A DNA stretch of 64,000 bases, taken from Neofusicoccum parvum. Taxonomy: Eukaryota > Ascomycota > Dothideomycetes > Botryosphaeriales > Botryosphaeriaceae. The notes below the pieces were generated by a model, which saw nothing but the letters and a program-made list of their open reading frames with translations, was not told where the DNA came from and did no database searches. How positions within the stretch are numbered: the first letter of the stretch is position 1; each line of letters begins with the position of its first letter. Location of the stretch: positions 806,001 through 870,000 of the forward strand of contig CP087209.1 in assembly GCA_020912385.1 (NCBI GenBank), read 5' to 3'. Positions 24,101 to 35,700 of the stretch are shown piece after piece. The position numbers and the translations under genes are program-made.

Positions 24101-26658
24101 GGTTGTTTTGGAGGCAGACTGGCCTCGATTGCGCGGGCTCTCGAGAGCCAGAGTGTACGCAGCATCCGACTGGCTGGCGGGAAGCCGGCACCCTGAGCCG
24201 GCAGTTTGCAGAGTGGAGCATGGGTCGAACAAGACGAAGTTGCGGAGACACTGGCCACGATTTGAAGTTCAGGACAGCCAGAGAGTCTTTATACCCGCGG
24301 GCCGGGAGCACGAGAGACCGCGATGATGTTCACGAACGCGGGAAGCCAATCGCTACGTCATCCACGTCCTGCAAAATTCCGAGCTGCACTTGAAACAGAA
24401 GCGCGTGTTTCCAGTCTGCCTGATCCCGACCACCCAACCTGGAGCAATGGAGCTGCTGGAGACGGCCCCCGCAAAGCTTGTCTCCACGGTGGCCGGCGAG
24501 GTGGTGATTAGCCCGGGCGATGGGCGGACATGCCGTCGGAGCCGGCTCCGACCCTCGTGAAATAATGCCCCTTTGAGCAGCAGTGCACGTCTGCTGTGAG
24601 GGAAGGCGCAGGCACGCTGCGAGATTCCCGCTGCTCCCTACGCGAAGCTTTGCCAGGCCGACCGCGTGCCCCGGTCAGGCTGGGAGGATCCGGCTGTAGC
24701 GCCGGCAGCGCTCCCGTGCCTGGAGCAGGTTGCCGCCGGATATGTCGGGTTCTTAGTGGCCTGCCAGCCCGCCCGCCGCGTCCAGCCCTACGGGAGCGGG
24801 AGCTCGAATCGCAGAGTGCGACGGAGGGGCGAGTGGCAGGGCCGGCGAGCCAGGTGACGGCCGCACTAGCGAGCTTCCTCAGCAGGCGCTGCCGTGCAAC
24901 GGACGCATCCTCGTCGGAGCCGACTCCACACCATGGTGCATCAAGCGGACAAGACCACAGGCCTCGCTGGGTCCTCGGTCGTCCGCCGGCGCAGCCGAGA
25001 GTCATGGCACCGCGGGCTCGAGTCCATCGCGCCCGTAGCCCAATCACCGGCCCCGCGCCGTGCCAGAACGTCCGCATGTTGGCCGCAACGGGCAGCGCGC
25101 GGGCCGCCTGGCTCAGTCCTCTTCGGAGCCTTCTCCTTACTACGTTTGAAGTTGCGCGCCCGGCGCTTTCCGCAGTCGGCTGGCGGCAGGGCCGCGCGAA
25201 GGATGAGGTGGGCTTTCTTGCTCTGCTGCAGCTCCGGTCGTTTATGTGTCGTGCGAGATAGGCCTTGCATGGCGACTGGCGGACTGGTACTCCGGAGTGC
25301 GCACCGGGCCCACGTGCCCCGGACTGCCAGCTCCCGCCAGCCCCCAAATGGCCTAGCCGTGTGCTTTGTAGGCATGACACTGTGATGATGGCACATTCGC
25401 GACTGTCCCCAGCGCCATGGCGAGCTGGGCGTGATGCTCGCGGCCGGCACCAGGGGGGCGGCGCGTCTCCTCGCTGCCCAGTAGCACGGTCGCTCAATGA
25501 TGGACAGCCGGGGCGGCTGGCTCTTACATGAGCCGCATATGACCTTACGTTATAACACGGAGCCGGCCTGGCGCTGACCTGCAGAAACACTCCTGCCTCG
25601 CCGCGTTGCCGCATGAGCGACCCGTTGGACCAAAGACAGTGACCGCAGTGAGTGCAGCTTCTCCTGTCGATGGATCAGTGCCTGCCATGAGGCTTGTCGG
25701 GTCCCGCGGCAACCACCAAAGACAGATTCAGAGCAACGAGACGCAATGGCGCCCCCCACGCGCTGCGCAGACACTACGAGGAGACTCAGGGACCAGAAGC
25801 TTCTGGGAAGACGCAGAAAGGAGGGACACCAATGGCCTTCGCCATCCCAGCCCGAGAAGAGGCCGGTCTCGTCGAGGCCAGCCACCATGGACAGCAGCAA
25901 AGGAAACGAGACGGAAGGCAGAATGGCAGGAAATGGAAAAGACAGAGAAACGAAATTTGTCAGGACGAGACGGGCGGCGGCTTGGGATGACTGAGAAATC
26001 CAGGTTCGCGTGAAACGCCAGCGAACACGTAAGTTGGAGGCTGGCCTGCTGTTGTTGAGCTCCATTGATCTCCAAGATCTCCACCGCGGCGTCTGCGGAC
26101 CCGGGAGAGCGTGCGTAGGGGGCGGCTGCGGCGGCTCTGGACGAGCCCGACGAGCGCGATCACGTGCCGGGCGACCTCGCGCGGGCGCAGATGCGTGGGC
26201 GGCGGCCGCAGGCGCAGGCGCGCGTGTGGCCGGCGGAGCGGCACAGCGGGCGCGGGTGGCGGCTCGGGGAGAGTGCCTGGTGCGCGGCGGGCTTTGGGGC
26301 TGGCCACGGTGACGGGCTGCGGCTGGAAATCTTGGCGCGGCTTCACATTTCTGTTTTGACCGTCCGCCGCGCTCACCAACCTTAGACATCCCCCTCTGTG
26401 TCCGCCGTCAGCCCGACGACTCGCCTTCAAGCCCACCGAGCAGTGCCTGCGCGGATTTGACTATCTCGCGCTCCCCACAGCGACCGTCTGCGCGCCCCAA
26501 GCCCGCCAGTGCAGGCCCGACTCGAAGCCCTGCCCAGCGCGCCTTCAACCCGGTTCCCGAACAAAGGAATCAGCGTCACGCTCGCCCGATCCTCTCGCAC
26601 TGCTCCGACAACCTCCACCCGCCCCGATCTGCCTCGCGACCTGTGGCTTTCGCTAGTC
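21101..26658. other. Long gene-free interval
   Basis: There is no supportable gene in about 5.6 kb. The first 2.4 kb has ordinary composition with frequent stops. From about 23.9 kb GC rises and frames of up to 368 codons (minus, 24508-25614) stay open without any domain-like sequence. The final few hundred bases are the eIF2A promoter and leader. Confidence 0.45.
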
Positions 26659-29048
26659 ATGGCTGCACCGACGCAGTTGGCTTGTGAGCCCGACACCCCT
26701 GCCCTGCCTGTGCGACCACCAAGCTGACCGAGCCCGCCGTTGTAGTCCGCACTTTGAAGGGCATTGGCGTCTTCAACGCTGCCCCCGTCTACGAGAACCT
26801 CCCAGGCTTCCAGCAGTGAGTGCAGTTCCGACCAGCCCTCAAGCCCGCCAGCGCTGACCCTGATCGCCAGCCCCGAAGGCAACCTCCGCTGCTGCGTCTA
26901 CTCCCCCGACGGCAAGTACTTCGCCTGGGCGTCACCGGAACAGTAAGTCTCGCCCTCTCCAGCGTGCGCGCGCCGTGCTGACAATGCGCTAGAGTCACCG
27001 TCATTGACGCCTCGACTGGCAATGTCGCCACCGTGCTGCCTGCGGAGAACGTCTTCGAGCTGGGCTTCTCGCCGCTGGGGACCTACATCATCACCTGGCA
27101 GCGGCCGACGAAGGACGAGACTGGCAATGCTACTAAGAACTTGAAGGTCTGGAGGACTGTCGATGACAATGCCGGCGCTGAAGGACAGAGGAATGTCGTT
27201 GGCCAGTTTGTGCAGAAGAACCAGTACGGCTGGAACCTGCAGTACACCAGCGACGAGAGTTACTGCGCCCGCTGCGTCACCAACGAGGTGCAGTTCTACC
27301 AGAGCAACGACCTGAGCACTGTCTGGAACAAGCTCAGGGTCGAGGGTGTAGCTGACTTGGCCGTCTCGCCGGGCAAGAACCATTCAGTTGCCGTTTTTGT
27401 CCCCGAGCGCAAGGTATGTCACGCTGACGTATTCTTTTCGAGCTTCTCACTAACAAACTCTAGGGCCAACCCGCCAGCGTCAAGGTCTTCCTTGTGCCGC
27501 AGTTCGCCTCGCCCGTCTCGCAGAAGACGTTCTTCAAGGGTGACAAGGTGCAGATGAAGTGGAACAATCTCGGCACCAGCGTCATTGTGCTTGCTCAGAC
27601 TGATGTCGACAAGACTAACAAGAGCTACTATGGCGAGACCAACATGTACATCCTCAGCGCCAACGGCGGCTTTGACGCGCGCATCACACTTGGTAAGGCT
27701 AGATGTTCAGCTGTCATGTGAGCACGCTAACTGGAGTTAAGACAAGGAGGGTCCCATCCACGACGTGACCTGGTCGCCCAACTCGAAAGAGTTTGGCGTC
27801 GTCTACGGATACATGCCGGCCAAGACCACGGTCTTCAACCAGCGTGCGGTTGCTACGCACAATTTCAACCTCGCGCCGCGTAACACGATCCTCTTCTCCC
27901 CCCATGGTCGCTTTGTGCTCGTCGCCGGCTTTGGAAACTTGGCCGGTCAGATGGACATTTATGATCTGGAGAAGGATTATGCGAAGGTCTGTACCATCGA
28001 GGCCGCGAACTCTTCGATTTGCGAGTGGAGCCCGGATGGCACGCACATCATGACCGCCACCACCAGCCCTCGTCTCCGTGTGGATAATGGCATTAGAATC
28101 TACCACGTGACCGGTGGTCTGCAGTACTTCACCGAGTTCAACGAGCTGTACCACGTCACCTGGCGTCCCCAATCTATTGCCGAGCACCCGTTGGAAAACC
28201 CGCTCGGTTCCATTCCAACCCCTCATGAGTCGGCTACCAAGTTCCTGGCTACCGTCAAGGCCCCGACGAAACCTGCTGGCGCCTACAGGCCACCTGGTGC
28301 TCGTGGTTCAAGCACTCCTCTCCATTTCAAGCGTGAGGACGAGGGTGGTGCCGCGTACATCAACACAGGCATTTCCTCCACCAGTGGTAACATGAATGGC
28401 AATGGCTTTGGCGGCAGGCCCCGTCGCCAAGTTCCTGGTGCCGAGGAGCACGTTCCACCAGGCGCTGCTCCTGGTGGCGGAGTCAGCCTTGCCGGCACTG
28501 GCGAAGGTGCTGATGAGGGTCTTTCTAAGGCGGCCCTCAAGAACAAGAAGAAGCGTGAGGCCAAGAAGGCAAAGGAGGCTGCTGAGAAGGCTGCTGGTCT
28601 CAGCGCTGGGCAACAGCAGGATAACGGCAACAACCCTGATCGCAAGGCACGTAGCCACTCCCGTACCCGCTCTCGCAACTCTCCAGACGGTCGCGCTCCC
28701 TCGCACAACCGTCGGGGAAACAGCAACAGCACCAACAACTACCAGCAGAACCGCAATGGCCAGGCTCCCGGACAGAATGGCCAACGCGGCCCCCCTCCAA
28801 GGCAGATCCAGACCCAGCAACCTCCTCAGCCGGCTCCCGAGGTGGCTCCGGAGCTTACTGTTACGTCTCCAGGTGGTGTTTCGCCTCAGGACAAGAAGAT
28901 CCGCTCGCTTATGAAGAAGCTCCGCGCCATCGACGATCTGAAGATGCGCCAGGCTGGCGGCGAGAAGCTCGAGGACACGCAGGTCAAGAAGATCCATACC
29001 GAGGAGTCGATCAGGAAGGATTTGGATGCGCTTGGTTTCCATGGTTGA
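26659..29048 (+). CDS. eIF2A: Translation initiation factor eIF2A
   Basis: This is the single-chain eIF2A, unrelated to eIF2-alpha, which binds 40S subunits and supports non-canonical initiation. There are six exons: 26659-26683, 26746-26815, 26871-26942, 26993-27413, 27464-27692 and 27742-29048, about 707 residues. The N-terminal two thirds form the family's WD-like beta-propeller: RTLKGIGVFNAAPVYENL, CCVYSPDGKYFAWASPEQVT, ELGFSPLGTYIITWQRP, FLVPQF, HDVTWSPNSKEFGVVYGYMP, FSPHGRFVLVAGFGNLAGQM and CEWSPDGTHIMTATTSPRLR. After about residue 430 come the conserved YRPPGARG motif, a Gly-rich linker, a Lys/Ala helix with KKKREAKKAKEAAEKAA, a long Asn/Gln/Arg disordered part and the conserved C-terminal helices KIRSLMKKLRAIDDLK and ESIRKDLDALGF. 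The start is the first ATG in frame and gives a usual N-terminus. It is convergent with Nup37. Confidence 0.96.
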
Positions 29049-30389
29049 GAAACCGGTTGCTAGGCGAGCGCGTGTCCTCTGTTCCCGGGCCGTGCGTTTT
29101 GACTTACATATCTGCGTTCATGGATGCGTGGCAGTGGTATCTGGAACGTGTTTGCGGAATCGGGGTCTTGCCTTCCCTCTTTGCGAGCGCGTTCAGGAGT
29201 TTTTTTTTTCTTTTACGGCTAGACGGGTGGGTTGTTCACTTCGCTGTGAATGAGCTGGATGGAAAAAAAGTATGCTATCTTACTACTGCACGATATGGGA
29301 AGGCAGGTACGGGAAATTAGGAAGTACGGAGCCCGTGAGAAAGTAGCAGAGGACAGATTGTGCTTAGGAAGGATGGATGGACAGATGAGATCTCGTGGTT
29401 GATGAAAGTGGGTGGGAAAAGAGTTTTGGATGGTTGGTGCTAGGAAAAGAAAAGAAAAAAAAAGAAATCAGAGTTCTTCACTGACTTTGCTCCTGTGGGC
29501 TTTTCGTGATGGCAGTGTTACCCCCCTTGAGTGATGAGCGGGGTTCAGTGACCCGGGCGTGCGTTCGTAGGTTTATTGGCTGTGAGGAGAGAGGCACCTC
29601 AATGCGCTAAGTCACCCAGTAAAAACACTTCACTCGACACGCCCAGTCACAAATTTATTTGGCATCAACCATCCATTCATTCATCGTGGCTGCCAAATTG
29701 AACCATCACACCCGACCAGAAGAACAAACAGAGAAATGTAGCAGCACCACCCAAACCAGCGCACAGAACCCACAGCTCTCGTCCCCCGAAGGAGGCCGAG
29801 AGGATCCCATGCGCCGCGCCCTCCCTCCAGTCGACCGTCCTCACGCTCCGCGCCGCAGAGGACGGAAGCGCTCGAGTAACAGCAGGGAGAGCGCTGTCCG
29901 TCGGTATGCCCGGCAACGATGGCCGGTGCATCCGGGGCGTAGGCTGCGGCTCGGGAAAAAAAACCCCCCGTTGACACAGAGCCTCCCTGCGAGGAGAGGT
30001 TGTTGGGAGGTCCCGAGGCGAGTTTGATGTATCGCGAAGAATACTGAGCGTAGCAAGGTGCACCTTAGCCTTGTGCTCCACCTGACATCGCGAAAGTGGG
30101 GAAGGGGGGGAGAGGAGATGGTGGGTGTGGGCACGGTCACGGGAGAGTGGAAGAGGCGATAAAAAGGAGAAAGATAGAAGGGAAAAGAAAAAAACGTCAA
30201 ACACAAGATTGGACCGTTCACTTGGGGGGTATATTAGTTCTTTTCCGCTGTTGAGATCTAAGTAGCTCGCTCGCGGTGTTCATCCTTGGGACCCTTGTCA
30301 TCCGTGCTCCGTCGACGTCCTGTCGAATTTTCAAAGTTTCGCTTTTGCTTACCGTTGCGACTGAACCCCTGTAGTTGCGTATTGGGGTC
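29049..30389. other. Convergent intergenic region
   Basis: These 1.3 kb separate the stops of eIF2A and Nup37 and should hold both 3' UTRs. Purine-rich and A-rich runs occur near 29440-29465. A T/C-rich stretch lies between about 30060 and 30200 on the minus strand. No gene or RNA is seen. Confidence 0.45.
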
Positions 30390-32500
30390 TCACCTCGACG
30401 AGCCCAAGCTGCTCAGGCCCGCGAAGCCCACTCTCCTCACACTTTGTGCAGCAGCGCCATTGCCGAAACGCAAAGACCTCGGATCAGCACCACCTGGGCC
30501 TGCTCCTCCAGTGGCCATGTTGTCGAGTAAGCGGTCCATGCCACCAATGTCGAGCTCTCCGCGCTTGAGCAGGTCCTGGTCGACCTTATCGGTGCGATCC
30601 ATCGCCTCAAGCTCCTTAGCGAAGATGTTGCCAGACTTGGCCTCTGGGCTGACATGTGCGAGCACGACCAGCCGGCGCTCGGCGACAACGAGCAGGTCGC
30701 GCGGCACCCCCATGCGGGCGGCAGCGCCCTTGGGCTTGCCGAATTGCTCAACATCCGTGACGGGCTCGCCGAAGAGCGTTAAACCATCGACGCGTGTGAG
30801 GCCAGGCCCGTAGAGCGAACCGCTGCCAGTGCTGTGCGTGCTACGGCTCCAGAATTGCTGCAGGTTCGGGATGCGGTACATGTCATCGCCGTAGAATATG
30901 ACAATCGAGTCGTCCGCTTGGCCGTTGGACGAGTTGAAGGAGCTGGAGACGGAGATTCCGCCGTGAGAGGAGTCGTTGGAATTACTGGTCACCGGACCAT
31001 GGAAGAGCGTTTCCTCGCGCGTACGCCGGGTGTTGGGTGTCATGGGTGCCAGGGTCAAAGATTTGTTGCCAGACTTAGCTGGTGCCAGAGCTGTCGACGA
31101 AGCGGACTTGGGCTCGGAACCGCTCACGTAGCCGCGGAGTGCAAAGATCGAGACAGGCTTGGTGGATGCGTTACGAGCAGTACTAGCACCGTCCAAGGCC
31201 CAGACACCCCATTCTCCGTCCGACAACAGCGCCACGATGCTCTTGCCGTCGGAAGCCCATTTCGCATCAAGAATGCTCTTTCGCCGGGCAAGATAGGGAT
31301 TTGCCACCTTGTTGTGCTTCGGAATCTCAAAGCTTGTCGAGAACGATGCGATCCATGCGCCCAGCTTGGGTTCGACGACGACGTCTCGACCAGCAGACCG
31401 AGGTCGTGCTCTCGGAGGAGCTAGCGGGTCATACACCTTGACTGAACCCTTGGCATCAGCCACGAGCAGTTGCAGATGACGGCGACTAGGGAATGAGGAG
31501 GAGCTGAAGTAGACACGGGTGGCAGGGGAAGAGAGGTACTGGGTTTGGTGTGGGAAGATAGGGTCGGTTGTGAGTGTGTATTGGTTGTCCTTCAGGACAA
31601 GCGGGATGCGGAAGATGTGTAGTAGTCCGGTAACCTCGACAGAGTGAGATGCCACAATAAGGTCCCATTCCAACGGCTCATCACCCGTGCCGATTTGTCT
31701 CCGTGGGCGCAGGCTGTCGGTATCATCGTCGTCCGAGGCATCCGCGTCCATGTCAATGTCGTCGGGATAAGTTTCGGAGGTGCGAGAACTCCATGTCATG
31801 GTGAGGCCGCGGGGTATTGACTGGTGTCCATGCTGGCCTTCTATGCGCAGCACCTGCTCGCCGTACGGTGTCTTGCTCTTACTGCGATCGGCCGCTTTGC
31901 GTGCATCCGACGGAGGGGTGAGAGGCAAGGTGATAATGCGCACACTCGAATCTGCGCATGCCACGGAAAGGACGATTCTCTCGTTGAATATGGGGGGGAT
32001 CAAGTCGGCGGGGCGATACGGCGATACAGACGGAACTTGCGGGAATGACAGGTACAGGACCTCTGTGCCCAGCGGAAGGTCAAGATGTTGGACGACGGCC
32101 GGATACGGCTCAGACTCATCTTCCTCGTCTTCCTCAGACTCAAATTCTACATCGTCGTCTACGACCGTCGGAGGCGGTTGTGAAGGCTCGTCATCGGTGA
32201 GATCGATCATGACCGTGTCGGTTGCAGTGCCATTGACCTTGGGCTGGCCATCGTGCTTGGAGCCAGCCTTGCGCCTCAGCGGACGGCCGCCCCGCCATAT
32301 TATGCGCAGTCCGTTGCTGTGGCCGTAGACGAGGACGGTGGAGCCGTTGGGCGCGGTCTTGGGATAGATTTTCGCGGCGTTGATGCGCTGCGGAAGGTCG
32401 TAGCTGCAATGTGCATTAGCGGCAGGCCAGGACGCGCGGAGGAGGGCGGAAGGCACCAGAGCTGCAGCTGCTTGCCCTGTCGCGACACGCGCGGCTTCAT
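30390..32500 (-). CDS. NUP37: Nucleoporin Nup37 family WD40 protein
   Basis: Exon 1 is 32457-32500 (MKPRVSRQGKQLQL) and exon 2 is 30390-32403, giving 685 residues. The 53-nt intron has a GTGCCT donor, a GCTAATG branch and a TTGCAG acceptor. The first exon-2 block, YDLPQRINAAKIYP followed by GSTVLVYGHSNGLRIIWRGG, matches what I know of fungal Nup37, a member of the Nup107-160 outer-ring complex. Propeller blades are visible at VLSVACADSSVRIITLPL, LIVASHSVEVTGLLHIFRIP, LQLLVADAKGSVKVYDPL and ILDAKWASDGKSIVALLSDG. An acidic insert (EFESEEDEEDESE) and Ser-rich linkers lengthen it relative to the 326-residue human protein, as usual in filamentous fungi. It is divergent from APC1. Identity rests on recalled family features, not on a search. 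Confidence 0.75.
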
Positions 32501-32710
32501 GTCGGTGGCCATCTGGGTCGGGTGGGGGTGCTGTGTGGGGAGGAGGTTGTTGTGTTGCGGCGGCAGCTTCGTCGCTGAAGCTTTGAACTTTCCCGCGTCG
32601 CGTCTCCCCGCCGCGCGCTGCCCGGCGCAAAGCCAACAACAAACACCCAACCGCGCCCCAGACCATGCCACGCCGCCCAGCGAGGCCTCCATGAGCGCTG
32701 CCGCCCCTCC
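32501..32710. promoter_or_regulatory. Shared divergent promoter region, Nup37/APC1
   Basis: Only 210 bp separate the two ATGs, so both transcripts must start from this short GC-rich region. No TATA box is seen, which suits two constitutively expressed cell-biology genes. Confidence 0.55.
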
Positions 32711-35700
32711 ATGGCCTCCGTTCGCTCTCTGGGTGTCCGCACCCCCGCCGCCCTGCCCTACCTGGTCCAGGAAGGGATCCTGCCCGCCGACGCCCCGCCC
32801 GACGCATGCACCTGGTCCACCTACAGCGACGATGGCGGAGAAGAGGAGGTTACGGCGACCGAACACTGCGTCGTGTGGTCGCGCGGTGGTATAATACGCA
32901 AGGTCTACAATTTCGAGGTTGAGCAGGAAAAAGTGCTGGAGGCGGTCCTGACCTGGTTTCCGTCGGACGAGGCCACCGCTCTGCGCAACACCACCCAGGA
33001 TTTAAGGCAGGATCACGGCCCGGGCACTCTGTTCGCCAAAGACCGAGTCCGCGAACCTGGATATCCGGCACACGAGGAAAAGGGTTCTAGCAGGCGTTCG
33101 CCGCCGGACGCACCGCCGGAGAAGCTGTCCCGCGCATTGGTTGTCTTTCTCAAGACGCAGGCTCATGTTTTCTTCCTCGCCGGATCCAGTCATGTTGTCA
33201 ATCTGCCGTTCGAGGTCGAGCGCGTCTTCCCGGCACCTCGAGGCTTGCTCATCCAAAGAAAGATGTCAATGCCGGATTTCACGCCAACCAGCCCGGCCGT
33301 ACCAAGGCCTCCGCCGAATTCCTTCTTCTCTCAGCTGCCCACCCAGTCATTTTCTCAAAATTCATCTGTGTTCACACCGATGGTTAATACTTCGTTTGCG
33401 GCCCCCCGCCGCTCTAAGTCGGGCTCGGGCGCCTATCCCTCGTCTCTTTCTGACCTTCTCAGAATTGGCACGAGCCCTTCTGCGGATGGTCTTCCACGTC
33501 TGTTTTCCTTTACTGATCCATTCTCGGAGATGGGCTTGGTGGTTGCATCCCAGTCGCAAGCATCCAAAAGCACCTTCTCCGTGAGGCAGTCTGGTTCAAA
33601 GACACTTGAGCCTGTGGACAAGGCTGAAGAAGTTCTCTATGTTACAAAACAGAATGAAATGTCGGATTCCGATAGCCCTGCAGACAAGCCATTGATCCTG
33701 GTTGTAACCGTCAACTATGAGAGGCGGATTTACTCCGTCTGGTACGCATCTTACATCGAGCCCAAGCCAGCGTCGGCGAGAAAGAGCCAACGCAGCGCCA
33801 CTTTGTCTGTTAGCCGGTCTAGGCGGCGAAGCTCCATACATCCAGGAACAGGTGCCACCACGCCTGCTTTGAGGACAAGGGAAGGGACGCGAGACAGCTT
33901 CGGTGGTCCCAGTCGGGGTTACGGAAATGCTTCATTCACTGCCAGTCAGACCCGTGAGCCCAGTGGGGAACATCAAACAGCAGAAGAGGCATTCGCATCC
34001 CAGCTGGATCCGGAGACAGATCTTGCCAGGCAGCCAACCAAGGAATCCAGACGCGTAAGCTCTTTGCTTTCGCGGGCGGACTTGTCGAGAAGTTTCGACA
34101 AGTCGGCCTTTGAGCAAGCAACGCACCGGAGCAGCTTAGGAAGTAGCTTTGGTCATGGACGCAGAGGACCATCTCTCGGTGGGCATGGGTTTCGTACAAG
34201 TCTGGGTCCCAGTTCTCGACCAGCATCCCGAAAGACGAGAGCATCAACCCCAGGGGACGTCTCGCAAATCAGCCTAAGTGCCGTATCTCTTGAGGACACT
34301 TTGGACGATGAGCTGGATCTTGACGACACAATCGACGATTCAGAGATCCCGGATGAACTTCTTGGTGGAGATGGGGACGATCCAATGGGCCTGCAGGAGC
34401 CGATTGAAGGACTACGCCGAGAACTCCTTCTGGTGAAGTTCTCTGAAATTCCTTTCGGTACTTCTGAAAGTATTTTCCATTCGTCAGTGCACGGAAACCC
34501 AACGGTGCGCCCTGTTCTGCCATGTGATACCCACTGGAATGCGAGTACGATGCTAATGCTGTATTAGGAGTTGCCAAAGATATTCACGCTGAAAGCTCCT
34601 AAATCGTTCTCAGACTCGTACCAGAATGACGGTCGCTTCTTCTTGTACATGATGCAGAAATCGAAAGGCGAGCTCGTCGAGCATGAATTCACCGTTCAAA
34701 GAAGGAGGCTCACGCCTATTCCTGCTGCAAGTATTGGCTCTAAGTCGACAGAGCCGCCAAACATCCTGATACCAACTGCGGTCAACACACAACGTCAGAG
34801 GAATTTCGTCGATGCGGCGAAGATATGTGACAGTAGCATCCAGCGTGTCCTTTGTCTGGCTCGAGATGGCTCCGGAGGCCACCTCCTCTCACTTTCGGCA
34901 GGCTGGTGTCCTCGTGCGCGCATTATCCTGGCTCTGCCACGGAGGTTCAGACTCTCCAACCCTTACGCAATTGGGGTCAATGTTTCCATGCGGGATGCAG
35001 CAGAAGACCTGAACCGGTCAGTTGGTGTACCTCAAAATCTAGTCGGATTAGCACATGCGGCAAAGGACGGGCTGTTTGATATCCGGGAAGATAACGGCCG
35101 GCAGCACCGTATACAGATCAAGCTGTGGCCGCAAAATTCGACTGCCTCCCAGGTTCTCTCAGTCTGCCGGCTAGTATTGCCCTCTCCTCAAGGAGATCAT
35201 TTGCTGGCAATTTGGTGGAACGCCTCACGAAACTTACGGAACGAGATGCGTTTCGATGTCGAATGGGCCGCTCTTGTCACCTCACTATTCACGTTTGCCG
35301 TCAGTAGCATTGATCCGAAGACGATTCGTCTCACCGACATCACGCGTTCTGTTGAAGGTACTCCGAGCACTCGAAGGTCACTGAAGCGCCTCACGTCTGA
35401 CGACCCCTTTGAGCTGATGTGGCGCTACCAAAGCCAGGATCACGCCGCAAAAAGTTGGGATGGAGCGGCTTGGGCTTGGGTGGAACAAACACTTGCAGAA
35501 AAGGGCAGGCCACGAACATCTACTCGGCACTCTCTCCTATCACCTTCCACCAACTACGGAATCAAGAGGAAAAGTGACTTCATACCATTTTGTGCTAAGG
35601 CTGCGAGAGACTTCCTTCAGGAGCCACTGGGGAAATCCCTCATCCCCGAGACCGCTGGAAGATCCACTCGTACTAAACATCAGGACTCGCACGCAACGTA

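Noticed and set aside
24508..25614. 368-codon minus-strand frame
   Set aside because: Arg/Ser/Ala/Pro-rich noise in GC-rich DNA; no domain and no homologue-like block.
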